Below, in pieces: positions 45,110 through 55,540 of a DNA stretch of 64,000 nucleotides. The translations under genes were made by a program, and so were the position numbers. The stretch spans positions 43,455,670-43,519,669 of the forward strand of contig OZ025248.1 of assembly GCA_964019135.1 (NCBI GenBank). The letters are read 5' to 3'. Under the pieces are notes generated by a model that saw nothing but the letters and a program-made list of their open reading frames with translations, made no database searches and had not been told where the DNA came from. Each line of letters opens with the position of its first letter. Position 1 is the stretch's first letter. The DNA is from Arenicola marina (Eukaryota > Annelida > Polychaeta > Arenicolidae).

Positions 45110-45765
45110 ATGTTTCTCTTGATGATCTGTCAGCTTATGGCCTGTATTCTGTTGATGATCTGTCAGCTTATGATATGTATTCTCTGGATGATCCGTCAGC
45201 AGATGGTATGTATTCCCTTGATGATCTGTCAGCTTATGGTCTGTATTCTCTTGATGATCTGCCAGCTTATGGTATGTGTTCTCTTGATGATCTGTCCGCT
45301 GATGGCATGTATTCTCTTGATGATCTGTCAGCTTATGGTATGTATTCTCTTGATGATCTGTCGGCTTATGGTATGTATTCTCTTGATGATCTGTCAGCTT
45401 ATGGTATGTATTCTCTTGATGATCTGTCCGCTGATGGTATGTATTCTCTTGATGATCTGTCAGCTTATGGTCTGTATTCTCTTGATGATCTGCCAGCTTA
45501 TGGTATGTATTCTCTTGAGGATCTGTCAGCTTATGGTATGTATTCTCTTGATGATCTGTCGGCTTATGGTATGTATTCTCTTGATGATCTGTCAGCTTAT
45601 GGTATGTATTCTCTTGATGATCTGTCAGCTTATGGTATGTATTCTCTTGATGATCTGTCGGCTTATGGTATGTATTCTCTTGATGATCTGTCGGCTTATG
45701 GTATGTATTCTCTTGATGATCTGTCAGCTTATGGTATGTATTCTCTTGATGGTCGTACAGTTGGT
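45110..45765. repeat. 33-bp minisatellite, ~20 copies
   Basis: Unit cttatggtatgtattctctt plus gatgatctgtcag. Each unit contains a donor-like ATG|GTATGT and an acceptor-like ttgatgatctgtcag. Open in several frames because 33 is divisible by three; the repeated peptide (YGMYSLDDLSA in one frame) is not considered a protein. Confidence 0.93.
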
Positions 45766-46099
45766 GGTCTGTATTCTGTGTGTGGACAGTTGTTTCGTTA
45801 AGTGCAGCATGGCAATCATGGTGTCTGGGGAGCGGAACACCATCAGGCCTGTGATACAGTGATGCGCTGCATTATTAACTAGAGCTACTGATGGTTCCTG
45901 TGGTAACTATTAGCCAGGTGGAGAAGGGTTATCAGGTGTACAACATGCAGCCAATTACGTCTTGCAGTAAAGGCGATACTTTGGACTTAGCTGTCTCTGT
46001 TGTCTCTCATCGCCCACGTGTGTCGCCAGGTCGATGGATTCTTACATCAACTACAGTGTATACTCTTTGGACCCACTCGAACATAAAATATGTTGTTTT

Positions 46100-46715
46100 A
46101 CCGTGGTGGGATGGCGAGCGGGTTATGGCCGCGTTGATTGCTGTCTGTTACACTGTGGTGTGATGGCGAGGGGGTTATGGCCGCGTTGATTGCTGTCTGT
46201 TACGCTGTGGTGTGAGGGCGGGCGGGTTATGGCCGCGTTGATTGCTGTCTGTTACACTGTGGTGGGATGGCGAGCGGGTTCTGGCCGCGTTGATTGCTGC
46301 CTGTTACACTGTGGTGTGATTGCGAGCGGGTTATGGCCGCGTTGATTGCTGTCTGTTACACTGTGGTGTGAGGGCGAGCGGGTTATGGCCGCGTTGATTG
46401 CTGTCTGTTACACTGTGGTGGGATGGCGAGCGGGTTATGGCCGCGTTGATTGCTGTCTGTTACACTGTGGTGTGAGGGCGAGCGGGTTATGGCCGCGTTG
46501 ATTGCTGTCTGTTACACTGTGGTGGGATGGCGAGCGGGTTATGGCCGCGTTGATTGCTGTCTGTTACACTGTGGTGTGAGGGCGAGCGGGTTATGGCCGC
46601 GTTGATTGCTGTCTGTTACACTGTGGTGAGATGGCGAGCGGGTTATGGCCGCCTTGATTACTGTCTGTTGCACTGTGGTATGATGGCGAGCGGGTTATGG
46701 CCGCGTTGATTGCTG
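46100..46715. repeat. 52-bp minisatellite, ~11.5 copies
   Basis: Unit gatggcgagcgggttatggc ... gattgctgtctgttacactg; starts of ctgtctgtta are 52 bp apart (46141, 46193, 46245 and on). Confidence 0.92.
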
Positions 46716-46719
46716 CTTG

Positions 46720-46918
46720 TTTCTGGTTATTCATGGTCGGTGTTGGCTGGTCGTTTCTGGTTAGTCATGTGTCGGTGTTTTCTGGTGGTTGCTAGTTATT
46801 CATGGTCGGTGTTGTCTGGTCGTTGCTGGTTATTCATGGTCGGTATCGTCTGGTCGTTGTTGGTTATTCATGGTTGGTGTTGGGTGGTCGTTGCTGGTTA
46901 TTCATGGTCAGTGTTTCT
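46720..46918. repeat. 34-bp minisatellite, short array
   Basis: Five to six ttattcatggtcggtgttgg + ctggtcgttgctgg units, the same family as the 59.3-60.2 kb array. It begins directly at the end of the 52-bp array. Confidence 0.88.
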
Positions 46919-47175
46919 GACCTATCAGGAAGTGAGATAAAGGGCTGACGCATGTTGGGTGCATGTCCGTTGTCCAGTCACCGGGCGATGGGGAGCGGGT
47001 GTCGCCCGCCGAGCTCGGTCACCCACGTGCCTCTCTCTGTATCTGGTGGTAGGGGGTATATCCCCTGTTATAATGCGAAGAGGCAGCAGCTGCCGCTGTG
47101 AACAGTGGTGCTGGTCCTGAGATTGCATGTACTTGTATATATTTCACAGACAGAACTAAGACACGGTAGTCTTCT

Positions 47176-47427
47176 GGGGCCGTATTCATAATCGCCACTT
47201 AGGCTACGCCACTAGCCTTAGCTCTAAGTGGAAGATTTGTCGAGCGATTATCAGGTTCAAAATACATAAATAGTCACACAAGAAGAGGATTTTCTAAATT
47301 AAGAAAGTGCGAAAGTTATATTAAAGAGGATTTCTTAATCATGAACACCGCCACAACGAGCTGGTAAGGCTAAGACGAAAATGCACTTTTCGTGCGTAAC
47401 TTGCCATGGGGTTATGAATACGGCCCC
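47176..47427. mobile_element. MITE-like element, ~252 bp
   Basis: Ends ggggccgtattcataat and gttatgaatacggcccc are inverted repeats of ~16 bp. The interior has no coding capacity. This terminal motif is common among small non-autonomous DNA transposons in animals. The target duplication is unclear. Confidence 0.7.
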
Positions 47428-47860
47428 TGGTCTTGACTCGTGTTGCTTATATTAGCTCTTCTCGTGACGGACGTGTATATTGTGCACGCTTGTTTGTGAT
47501 CTCTCATTATTACCTTTTTTGGAGTCTGCGTCATTTCGTGTCTTTATCGAGTGACGCAGCCTGTCCGTAAACTGGAAGTAGGCCAACTGATTATAGGTGA
47601 ACAAATGGCTATAAATTTCATATAGGTTGGTAAATACGGCAAATAATCGCGCATATCTTTACATTCAACGGAGTGAATGGGAGCTAACAGCAAAATCAAC
47701 TGTGGGGCATATATCGCCCCTCTATAAACCCGTGTGACTATTAATAATATTCGTGCAGCAGAAAACCGGCTTTTATCTACATTAGATGTCTTATGAATGA
47801 CATTTTTTCATCTTACATTGGTATTTAACTTGTTGAAAGTAAGAAATGCGCCGTCCTTTC
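47428..47860. other. No gene recognised
   Basis: AT-rich sequence with no long open frame, RNA gene or tandem repeat that I can support. Confidence 0.5.
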
Positions 47861-47869
47861 ATTTGGTTA

Positions 47870-48335
47870 TCCTTAATTCTGTCTACAAAATGAACTTTTG
47901 TAAAGACAGAAGTGGCTTTTGTAGACAGAATGCACTTTTGTCTCTACAAAAGTTCATTCTGTCTACGAAATGTAAATTTTGTTTCTACAAAAGTTGATTC
48001 TGTCTACAAAATGAACTTTTGTAATGACAGAAGTTGCTTTTGCAGACAAAACGCACTTTTGTAGAGGCAAAAGTTGATTCTGTCGACGAAATTACATTTT
48101 GTCTTTAGAAAAGATGATTTTGTCTACAAAAGGAACTTTTGTCTCGACAAAAGTGTTTTTGGTAGACAAAAGGAACTTTTGTAAAGACAGAAGTTGCTTT
48201 TGTAGACAAAATGCACATTTCTAGAGACAAAAGTTGATTCTGTCTACAAAATGAACTTCTGTCTCCACAAAAGTGTTTTTCGTAGACAAAATGCATTTTT
48301 GTGGAGACAGAAGCCTCTTTGGTCGACGAAATGAG
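47870..48335. repeat. Palindromic tandem repeat (tctacaaaatgaacttttgt units)
   Basis: Alternating forward and inverted ~30-bp motifs (tctgtctacaaaatgaactt / aaaagttgattctgtctaca), about 15 in all, able to form many small hairpins. It directly precedes the mucin-like exon. Confidence 0.85.
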
Positions 48336-48398
48336 AGGGGTAACACTTGGCGCCCCATACATCCCAGCTTACCTTCAACCGACTGTCGATCACTACAG

Positions 48399-51182
48399 CC
48401 GCTTACCACCTAAACCTGCAGTCAGAGAACGAGAAGCAAACTGCGTCCACCAATGGCGTGATAGATACGACAGACCGCAAGCTAACTGTCACCATTTTAT
48501 CGGAGAACCAGCATATCAAAACCGCCATTCATGAGCCAGACGTTAAGAACCAGCCTACCACGACCGCCATTCATGAGCCAGACGTCAAGAACCAGCATAT
48601 AACGACCGCCATTCATGAGCCAGACGTCGAGAACCAGCGTGCCACGACCACCATTCATGGGCCAAACGTCGAGAACCAGCATATCACAACCGCCATTCAT
48701 GAGCCAGACGTAGAGAACCAGCCTACCACGACCGCCATTCATGAGCCAGACGTCGAGAACCAGCATATAACGACCGCCATTCATGAGCCAGACGTCGAGA
48801 ACCAGCGTACCAAGGCCACCATTCATGGGCCATACGTCGAGAACCAGCGTACCACAGCCGCCTTTCATGAGCCAGACGTAGAGAACCAGCGTACCACGAC
48901 CGCCATTCATGAGCCAGACGTAGAGAACCAGCGTACCACGACCGCCATTCATGAGCCAGATGTCGAGAACCAGCGTACCACGACCGCCATTCATGGGCCA
49001 GACGTCGAGAACCAGCCTACCACGACCGCCATTCATGGGCCAGACGTCGAGAACCAGCATATAGCGACCGCCATTCATGAGCCAGACGTAGAGAGCCAGC
49101 CTACCACGACCGCCATTCATGGGCCAGACGTCGAGAACCAGCGTACCACGACAGCCATTCATGAGCCAGACGTAGAGAACCAGCCTACCACGACCGCCAT
49201 TCATGGGCCAGACGTCGAGAACCAGCGTACCACGACAGCCATTCATGAGTCAGACCTCGAGAACCAGCGTACCACGACAGCCATTCATGAGCCAGACGTA
49301 GAGAACCAGCCTACCACGACCGCCATTCATGGGCCAGACGTCGCGAACCAGCGTACCACGGCCGCCATTCATGAGTCAGACCTCGAGAACCAGCGTACCA
49401 CGACAGCCATTCATGAGCCAGACGTAGAGAACCAGCCTACCACGACCGCCATTCATGGGCCAGACGTCGAGAACCAGCGTACCACGACAGCCATTCATGA
49501 GCCAGACGTAGAGAACCAGCCTACCACGACCGCCATTCATGGGCCAGACGTCGAGAACCAGCCTACCACGACCGCCATTCATGGGCCAGACGTCGAGAAC
49601 CAGCGTACCACGACAGCCATTCATCCAGACGTAGAGAACCAGCCTACCACGACCGCCATTCATGAGCCAGACGTAGAGAACCAGCGTACCACGACAGCCA
49701 TTCATGAGCCAGACGTAGAGAACCAGCCTACCACGACCGCCATTCATGGGCCAGACGTCGAGAACCAGCGTACCACGGCCGCCATTCATGGGCCAGACGT
49801 CGAGAACCAGCGTACCACGACAGCCATTCATGAGCCAGACGTAGAGAACCAGCCTACCACGACCGCCATTCATGGGCCAGACGTCGAGAACCAGCGTACC
49901 ACGACAGCCATTCATGAGCCAGACGTAGAGAACCAGCCTACCACGACCGCCATTCATGGGCCAGACGTCGAGAACCAGCGTACCACGGCCGCCATTCATG
50001 GGCCAGACGTCGAGAACCAGCGTACCACGACCGCCATTCATGAGCCAGACGTAGAGAACCAGCCTACCACGACCGCAATTCATGGGCCAGACGTCGAGAA
50101 CCAGCGTACCACGGCCGCCATTCATGGGCCAGACGTCGAGAACCAGCGTACCACGACCGCCATTCATGAGCCAGACGTAGAAAACCAGCCTACCACGACT
50201 GCCATTCATGGGCCAGACGTCGAGAACCAGCGGACCACGACAGCCATTCATGGGCCAGACGTCGAGTACCAGCGTACCACGACCGCCATTCATGAGCCAG
50301 ACGTAGAGAACCAGCGTACCACGGCCGCCATCCATGGGCCAGACGCAGAGAACCAGCGTACCACGGCCGCCATTAATGAGCCAGACGTAGAGAACCAGCG
50401 TACCTCGACCGTCATTCGTGAGCCAGACGTAGAGAACCAGCGTACCACGGCCCGGCCCATTGAGCCCAACCCGGATGTAAGTACAACGGAAGCCACGCCT
50501 ATTGACTACACCGTGGATGTACAATCAACAGAGGCCCCGCCCATTGACCCCATCGTGGTTGTACAAGCAACAGAGGCCACGCCCATTGACCCCACCGTGG
50601 ATGTACAATCAACAGAGGCCACGCCCATTGACCCCACCGTGGATGTACAGACAACAGAAGCCACGCCCATTGACCCCACCGTGGATGTAAAGACAACAGA
50701 AGCCACGCCCATTGACCCCACCGTGGATGTACAGACAACAGAAGCCACGCCCATTGACCCCACCGTGGATGTACAGACAACAGAAGCCACGTCCATTGAC
50801 CCCACCGTGGATGTAAAGACAACAGAAGCCACGCCCATTGACCCCACCGTTGATGTACAGACAACACAAGCCACGCCCATTGACCCCACCGTGGATGTAC
50901 AGACAACAGAAGCCACGTCCATTGACCCCACCGTGGATGTAAAGACAACAGAGGCCACGCCCATTGACCCCACCGTTGATGTACAGACAACACAAGCCAC
51001 GCCCATTGACCCCACCGTGGATGTAAAGACAACAGAAGCCACGCGCATTGACCCCACCGTGGATGTACAGACAACAGAAGCCGCGCCCATTGACCCCACC
51101 GTGGATGTACAGACAACAGAAGTCACGCCCATTGTCCCAACCGTGGATCCGCTGAGGAACTCCACAAAACCTCCGAAGACAG
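48399..51182 (+). CDS. Large exon of Thr-rich 14-residue repeats (mucin-like ectodomain)
   Basis: A frame open for 978 codons (48347-51283), of which 48399-51182 is the likely exon. The acceptor cgatcactacag gives phase 1; cccag at 48367 (phase 0) is an alternative. The donor is AAGACAG|GTAACAG at 51183, phase 1. After a unique ~40-residue lead, about 46 repeats of T-T-A-I-H-E-P-D-V-E-N-Q-R-T and then about 16 of P-I-D-P-T-V-D-V-Q-T-T-E-A-T follow, both 42 bp. Thr/Pro-rich extracellular repeats are usual O-glycosylation substrates. The donor, its phase and the end (DPLRNST-x-x-PKT) are repeated at 61343, upstream of a fibronectin III exon, so it is probably ectodomain of a related receptor. 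No signal exon was found upstream, and expression is unproven. Confidence 0.6.
48506..50460. repeat. 42-bp repeat array, ~46 copies (coding)
   Basis: Unit cattcatgagccagacgtag plus agaaccagcgtaccacgaccgc. Units of gagccagacgta and gggccagacgtc types alternate, and runs of 3-5 units recur as blocks, indicating recent block duplications. Both strands are open; the + strand is preferred for the splice donor. Confidence 0.92.
50500..51150. repeat. 42-bp repeat array, second unit type (~16 copies, coding)
   Basis: Unit attgaccccaccgtggatgt plus acagacaacagaagccacgccc, continuing the same frame. Homologous units make up 60700-61310. Confidence 0.92.
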
Positions 51183-51833
51183 GTAACAGCGGTGGATGTA
51201 GGTTTGACCGTTGTGTTATTATTTTGCACTTTCCACCATACATTGCTCGTGTTAGTTCTGGTACTCGCACCCTATCTCGCTAGTCCGTGTCTTGTTCTAC
51301 TGTCTAATGATTCACCTTCTGTTCGTGTCGTGGTGACGGGACCTATTAACTGTGTATTTGTCTCACCCTGTGTTAGTGTTCAGAGTGTGAAAGGGTATCG
51401 AGCGTAGATTCCCTGGAAGCCGCCAATGGGCGATTGTTGTTTCAGTGTTGTCGCCCACTTGTACACAGCACCATCATCATTCCACAGCTCTGCCGCGAAG
51501 TAATTAATAAAAGTTTATACAATGATTTATAAAACAATACTGTCAGTATTTCTGTATGTAGGGTAAATATATTTACGCGATTAACTAAATTGATTGTTGC
51601 AATTCTGTTAAGTTACGTTGTATTCCATAACATTACAGTCACCATGAGCCACTACTAGCTGCGCTGAACTGTCATGGTAATCACTTATTATCTGGGATAC
51701 AAGTACATTTGGAGGTGTGGGTCTCAATGGGAACATAGCTAACAGATGCGGCTACTCGCACATCGGCTGACATATACCGTGTGACGTCACACAGAGCAGT
51801 GATGCGCATTGAGCTAGTCGGTCCCATGTACAA
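51183..51833. repeat. Intron-like segment duplicated at 61344-61995
   Basis: From the donor onward these ~650 bp match 61344-61995 nearly base for base (for example gtgttagtgttcagagtgtg in both), diverging after 'gtcggtccc(a/c)tgta'. Together with the preceding exon end this is a segmental duplication of at least 1.3 kb. No open reading frame of note. Confidence 0.9.
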
Positions 51834-53115
51834 CCCAACCCTGAGCGCAATCTACCCTCTATGCCTAAAACCAGAGAGATGGTAATGATGCGCTCTTGAA
51901 ATAACGGGCGGCTCTTGCCCGAAAGGCAGGTGAGGCGGCGGGTGAAAAAGAGGGTACCTAACCCTGACCCCAAATCAAACCCTGAGCGCAATCTACCCTC
52001 TATGCCTAACACCCTAAATAAGGTAATGGTATGCCTAAAATCCTAAAGATGGTAATGATGCGGCCTTGACAGAGCGGGCGGCTCTTGCTAGAGAAGCAGG
52101 TGAGGCGGCGTGGGAAAAAGAGGGTACCTAACCCTGACCCTAACACAAACCCTGAGCGCAATCTACCCCCTATGCCTAACACCCTAAATAAGGTATGCAT
52201 ACAACTCTAAAGAAGGTAAGGATGCGGCCTTGACAGAGCGGGCGGCTCTTGCTAGAGAGGCAGATGATGCGGCATGGGAAAAAGAGGGTATCTAACCCAG
52301 ACCCAACTCAAACCCTGAGCGCAATCTACACCCCGTGCCTAAAACCCTAAATATGTTATTGATACGGCCTTGACAGAGCGGGCGCCCCTTGCTCGAAAGG
52401 CAGGTGAGGCGGCGGGGAAAAATGAGGGTACCTAACCTTGACCCCAACCCAACTCTGAGCGCAATCTACTACCTATGCATAAAACCTTAAACATGGTAAT
52501 GATGCGGCCATGACAGACCGAGCGGGCTTACCGCAAGAGGCAGGTGAGGCGGGGGGTGAAAAAGAGGGTACCTAACCCTGACCCCAACCCAACCCTGAGC
52601 GCAATTTTCTCCCTATGCCTAAAACCCTGAAGATTGACTGATGCGGCCTTGACAGAGCGGGCCGCCCTTGCCCGAAAGGCAGGTGAGGCGGCGGGGTAAA
52701 AAGGGGGTACCTAACTTTGACCCCAACCCAACCCTGAGCGCAATCTACCCTCTAAACTTAAAACCCTAAAGATGGACTGATGCGGCATTGACAGAGCGGC
52801 TGGCTCTTGCCCAAAAGGCAGGTGAGGCGGCGGGTGAAAAAGAGGGTACCTAACCCTGACCCCAACCCAACAGAGCACAATCTTCCCTCTATGCCTAAAA
52901 CTCTAAATATGGTAATGATGCGGCCTTGACAGAGCGGGCGGGCCTTCCGCAAGAGGCGAGTGTGGCGACGGATGAAAAAGAGGGTACCTAATCCTGACCC
53001 CAACCCAACCCTGAGCGCAATCTACCCCCTATGCCTAAGACCCTAAAGACGGTAATGATGCGGCATTGACAGAGCGGGCGGGCCTTCCGCAAGAGGCAGG
53101 TGAGGCGGCGTACCG
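51834..53115. repeat. ~140-bp tandem repeat, 9 copies
   Basis: Units with ggtaatgatgcggccttgac, gcaggtgaggcggcgggtga and acctaaccctgaccccaacc recur at spacings of 134-171 bp. It contains CCCTAACCCT-like text but not telomeric arrays. No gene. Confidence 0.88.
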
Positions 53116-53415
53116 AATGCATGCGCACGCACTTGATCATCTCCACTCGATCCGGGTAAAAGAAGTGTCGGGCAGTATACCGATGAGCAAAAGAGCCCAC
53201 TTAGTGGCGCTAATTAGATAAAATATAATGATAAATATCTAACTTAGGGAGTCCGTAGTGAAGATAGGTAGTTTTTCCCACTAGGGAGCCAGCCGACCAA
53301 ATTCTCAAACAATTTGCATCAGCGGGAAGAGTTGGTGCTGTATTAACAACAGCTACCGCCTTTCCTTTTGCACTGTTTGGATTAAAGCGCATGCGATAGT
53401 GTATATGAAGGTGTA

Positions 53416-54497
53416 TCTACACTAATAAAATAAAGTTGTCTGTCCCACTATGCCGCTGCATGCACTAGCACATTTGCATCAGCAGCCACCTTGAACATGT
53501 TGAATGGCTCAACATTGTCGCTTGGTGCTTATCGCTTTTCTTTGAATGTGGGCCGTCTTGGATGTATATGCAACCGAACCACTGCATGCACTGCATGGTC
53601 CGCCTTGGATGTATCAACATTGTCGCTCTTAGACGTGCCAACACTATCGCATGTGTCAACACTATCGCTGGGTGCCTATCACCTTAGCCTGCGCATAATA
53701 TCGTCTGCGGTAGGCTACCTTGCTTGGTGCCAACAGTAATAATATTTCTCCCAACGCCTTATCGCCCGAAACGTCATCAAAGCGAACAAATCCCGTACTG
53801 TCTCGCGTCCACAACTTTTTACCAGTATTAAGAGAAGGAACTCTGCCCGTGGAACTCTGCCCGGGAACTCTGCGCGGGGAACCCTGCCTATAATACCCTG
53901 CTCTTAACATCAGTCACATATATGACAATTAGAATTGTTTATGTACGTCGGTGTCGGCTCAGTTATTTTGCGTATGTTTGTTGATTACAAATTAAAGTTA
54001 TAATTTCAGCATATATGATAATTAGAATAGTTTATGTACGTCGGCTTTTAACGTCACGCGTCTGGTCAGTTATTTTGCACATGTTTGTTGATTACAAATT
54101 AAAGTTATAATTTCAGCATGTATGATTATTAGAATAGTTTATGTACGTCGGGTTTTAACGTCACGCTTCCGGTATTATATTGGTACAGATTGCATCTAGA
54201 CATTTTTGTTATTCTAACTGAGATACATATACGCCATATACGCATATTTGTCAGCGTCCTGTAGCCGCAATTTGCGCATTCTGTACTGGATGCACAATAA
54301 TTGTATAGAAAGTGTTTAAATATCTTTAATATTTATGTCCCGTTATGCAGTAACTCCCGGTCTCCATTTAATATGTCAATATAATTATTGCCCAATGTGT
54401 ACCTTCTGCCTGCTACTATTTGACGTATAAAACTAAATACTGTCATACTGTTATTTCTTTCGCTTATTACTAGGAGGGCTAGACGCGGGGCGGCTAG
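53416..54497 (+). mobile_element. Possible non-autonomous Helitron
   Basis: Begins A|TCTACACTAATAAAATAAAG and ends GGGGCGGCTAG|T, the A-T host junction, 5' TC and 3' CTAG expected of Helitrons. I do not see a clear 3' subterminal hairpin, nor Rep/helicase domains. The interior has AT-rich repeats of 93-107 bp (53937-54180) and a cttggatgtat...cattgtcgct repeat (53500-53690). Confidence 0.4.
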
Positions 54498-55006
54498 TAT
54501 GTGTATATGCACATGCTAAAGGGTGGCGCACTCTACCTATTATGCAGGGCCAGGCCGGGGGGGTCAGGAGAGGAGGGGGTGGAGAGGGTGGGCGACGTAG
54601 GGGTCTGCCTGGTTATTGACATCGAATGTGCATTTGAGCGTCACACCGTCGGTATGTTTTCCTGCCATCCTCAAGCATGTAGCTAGGCTGAGACGTGTGT
54701 TGATAGGTGGCCATAATGAAAACTAAGCCACAGATTCTACTTTTGTATATGTTATCTGTTCCTGCATACAGTTGCAATTCACACGCACGGGGACCACGCC
54801 GTCTGGCTATTTTGTTGGCTGATATATACCGTAGATAGACGTCTGTGAACCTTTCACTGATATGTTCATTCACTTTTGAGAAGATCTTATTGCGCTTTTT
54901 GGGTTTGAGGTGCAGAACTCGCAAGAAATCCGGGCAGCCCTGGGACGACCCCTGCCCACCGGCCCTCCCCACTGGCCCACTCTCCACGGAGGGCGCGCTG
55001 AGGGTG
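54498..55006. other. Possible promoter/5' UTR region of the next gene
   Basis: Purine-rich 54545-54600, then AT-balanced, becoming GC-rich from 54940. No TATA box that I can place with confidence. An AG at 54915 (gaggtgcag) could be an acceptor of a 5' UTR exon running to 55060. Confidence 0.35.
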
Positions 55007-55060
55007 ATGGCGCACCACCGCCGACAAGAGACGGTGCCCTGGCCTATGGCCGCCACCCTG
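55007..55060 (+). CDS. Putative first coding exon (signal peptide, part 1)
   Basis: ATG at 55007 gives M-A-H-H-R-R-Q-E-T-V-P-W-P-M-A-A-T-L, ending at CTG|GTACGT in phase 0; a second in-frame ATG is at 55046. Joined to the next exon it forms a basic N-region followed by a hydrophobic core, the shape of a secretory signal peptide. It lies in GC-rich sequence. The evidence is phase, splice sites and hydropathy; there is no homology call. The downstream exons (mucin-like, fibronectin III) are extracellular, so a signal peptide is the expected start. Confidence 0.5.
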
Positions 55061-55312
55061 GTACGTATAATCCACGACTCCGTCCATCTCCGACAGTATC
55101 CCTGTACGAAACACTTAATGTAAACACTTAATGTAAACCTTCCATTCCGGATATGTCATGGAATCCTTATTTCAAAAACAGCACGAAAGAAAATATTAGA
55201 TATATATCAAGCGCGACTTAAACGAAAATAATAGAAGTCCATTTTACCGAGAACACCAGATGTGTTACAGCTTTATGTATAAGGCTATATGTATGTGAAT
55301 ATTAACTTTCAG

Positions 55313-55355
55313 GTCCTTGTACTAACAGCGACTTGCGTGATCCCAAAAGCGGAGG
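55313..55355 (+). CDS. Putative second exon (signal peptide hydrophobic core)
   Basis: A 43-nt exon after the acceptor atattaactttcag, encoding V-L-V-L-T-A-T-C-V-I-P-K-A-E and leaving one base at GAGG|GTAAGT, a consensus donor. Phase 0 in and phase 1 out matches the phase-1 entry of the fibronectin III exon at 62198. The likely signal-peptidase site is near K-A-E-G or just before. Confidence 0.5.
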
Positions 55356-55464
55356 GTAAGTAGCTTCCCAGCGTTCCTATGATATATATGGATTATCGCA
55401 CGACGCTACCATGTACCTAGCATGGGTGCCGCGAGTCCTACTTACAGCGTTACTATATTCGCCG

Positions 55465-55540
55465 GACGGTCCTTACCGTTTCGTTTATCTCTGAACGCTC
55501 TTTGAAAACAGATGGGCGTGGGGCACGTACACCTGGGACG
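55465..55540 (+). repeat. Leader shared with the 23-kb array
   Basis: ggacggtccttaccgtttcg ... acagatgggcgtggggcacg, also found at 22980-23075 directly before the short 27-bp array. It marks a dispersed element from which the satellite grew. Confidence 0.8.

Noticed and set aside
45110..46715. Regular arrays considered as CRISPR
   Set aside because: Units are contiguous tandem repeats without unique spacers, and the DNA is clearly eukaryotic.
48497..50524. Minus-strand frames of 249 and 382 codons (V-L-D-V-W-P-M-N-G-G-R-G repeats)
   Set aside because: Mirror of the plus-strand 42-bp coding array; the plus strand has the conserved splice donor and the duplicated exon partner.
51834..53115. 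CCCTAACCCT strings suggesting interstitial telomere
   Set aside because: Only one or two telomere-like hexamers per ~140-bp unit, embedded in unrelated repeat sequence.
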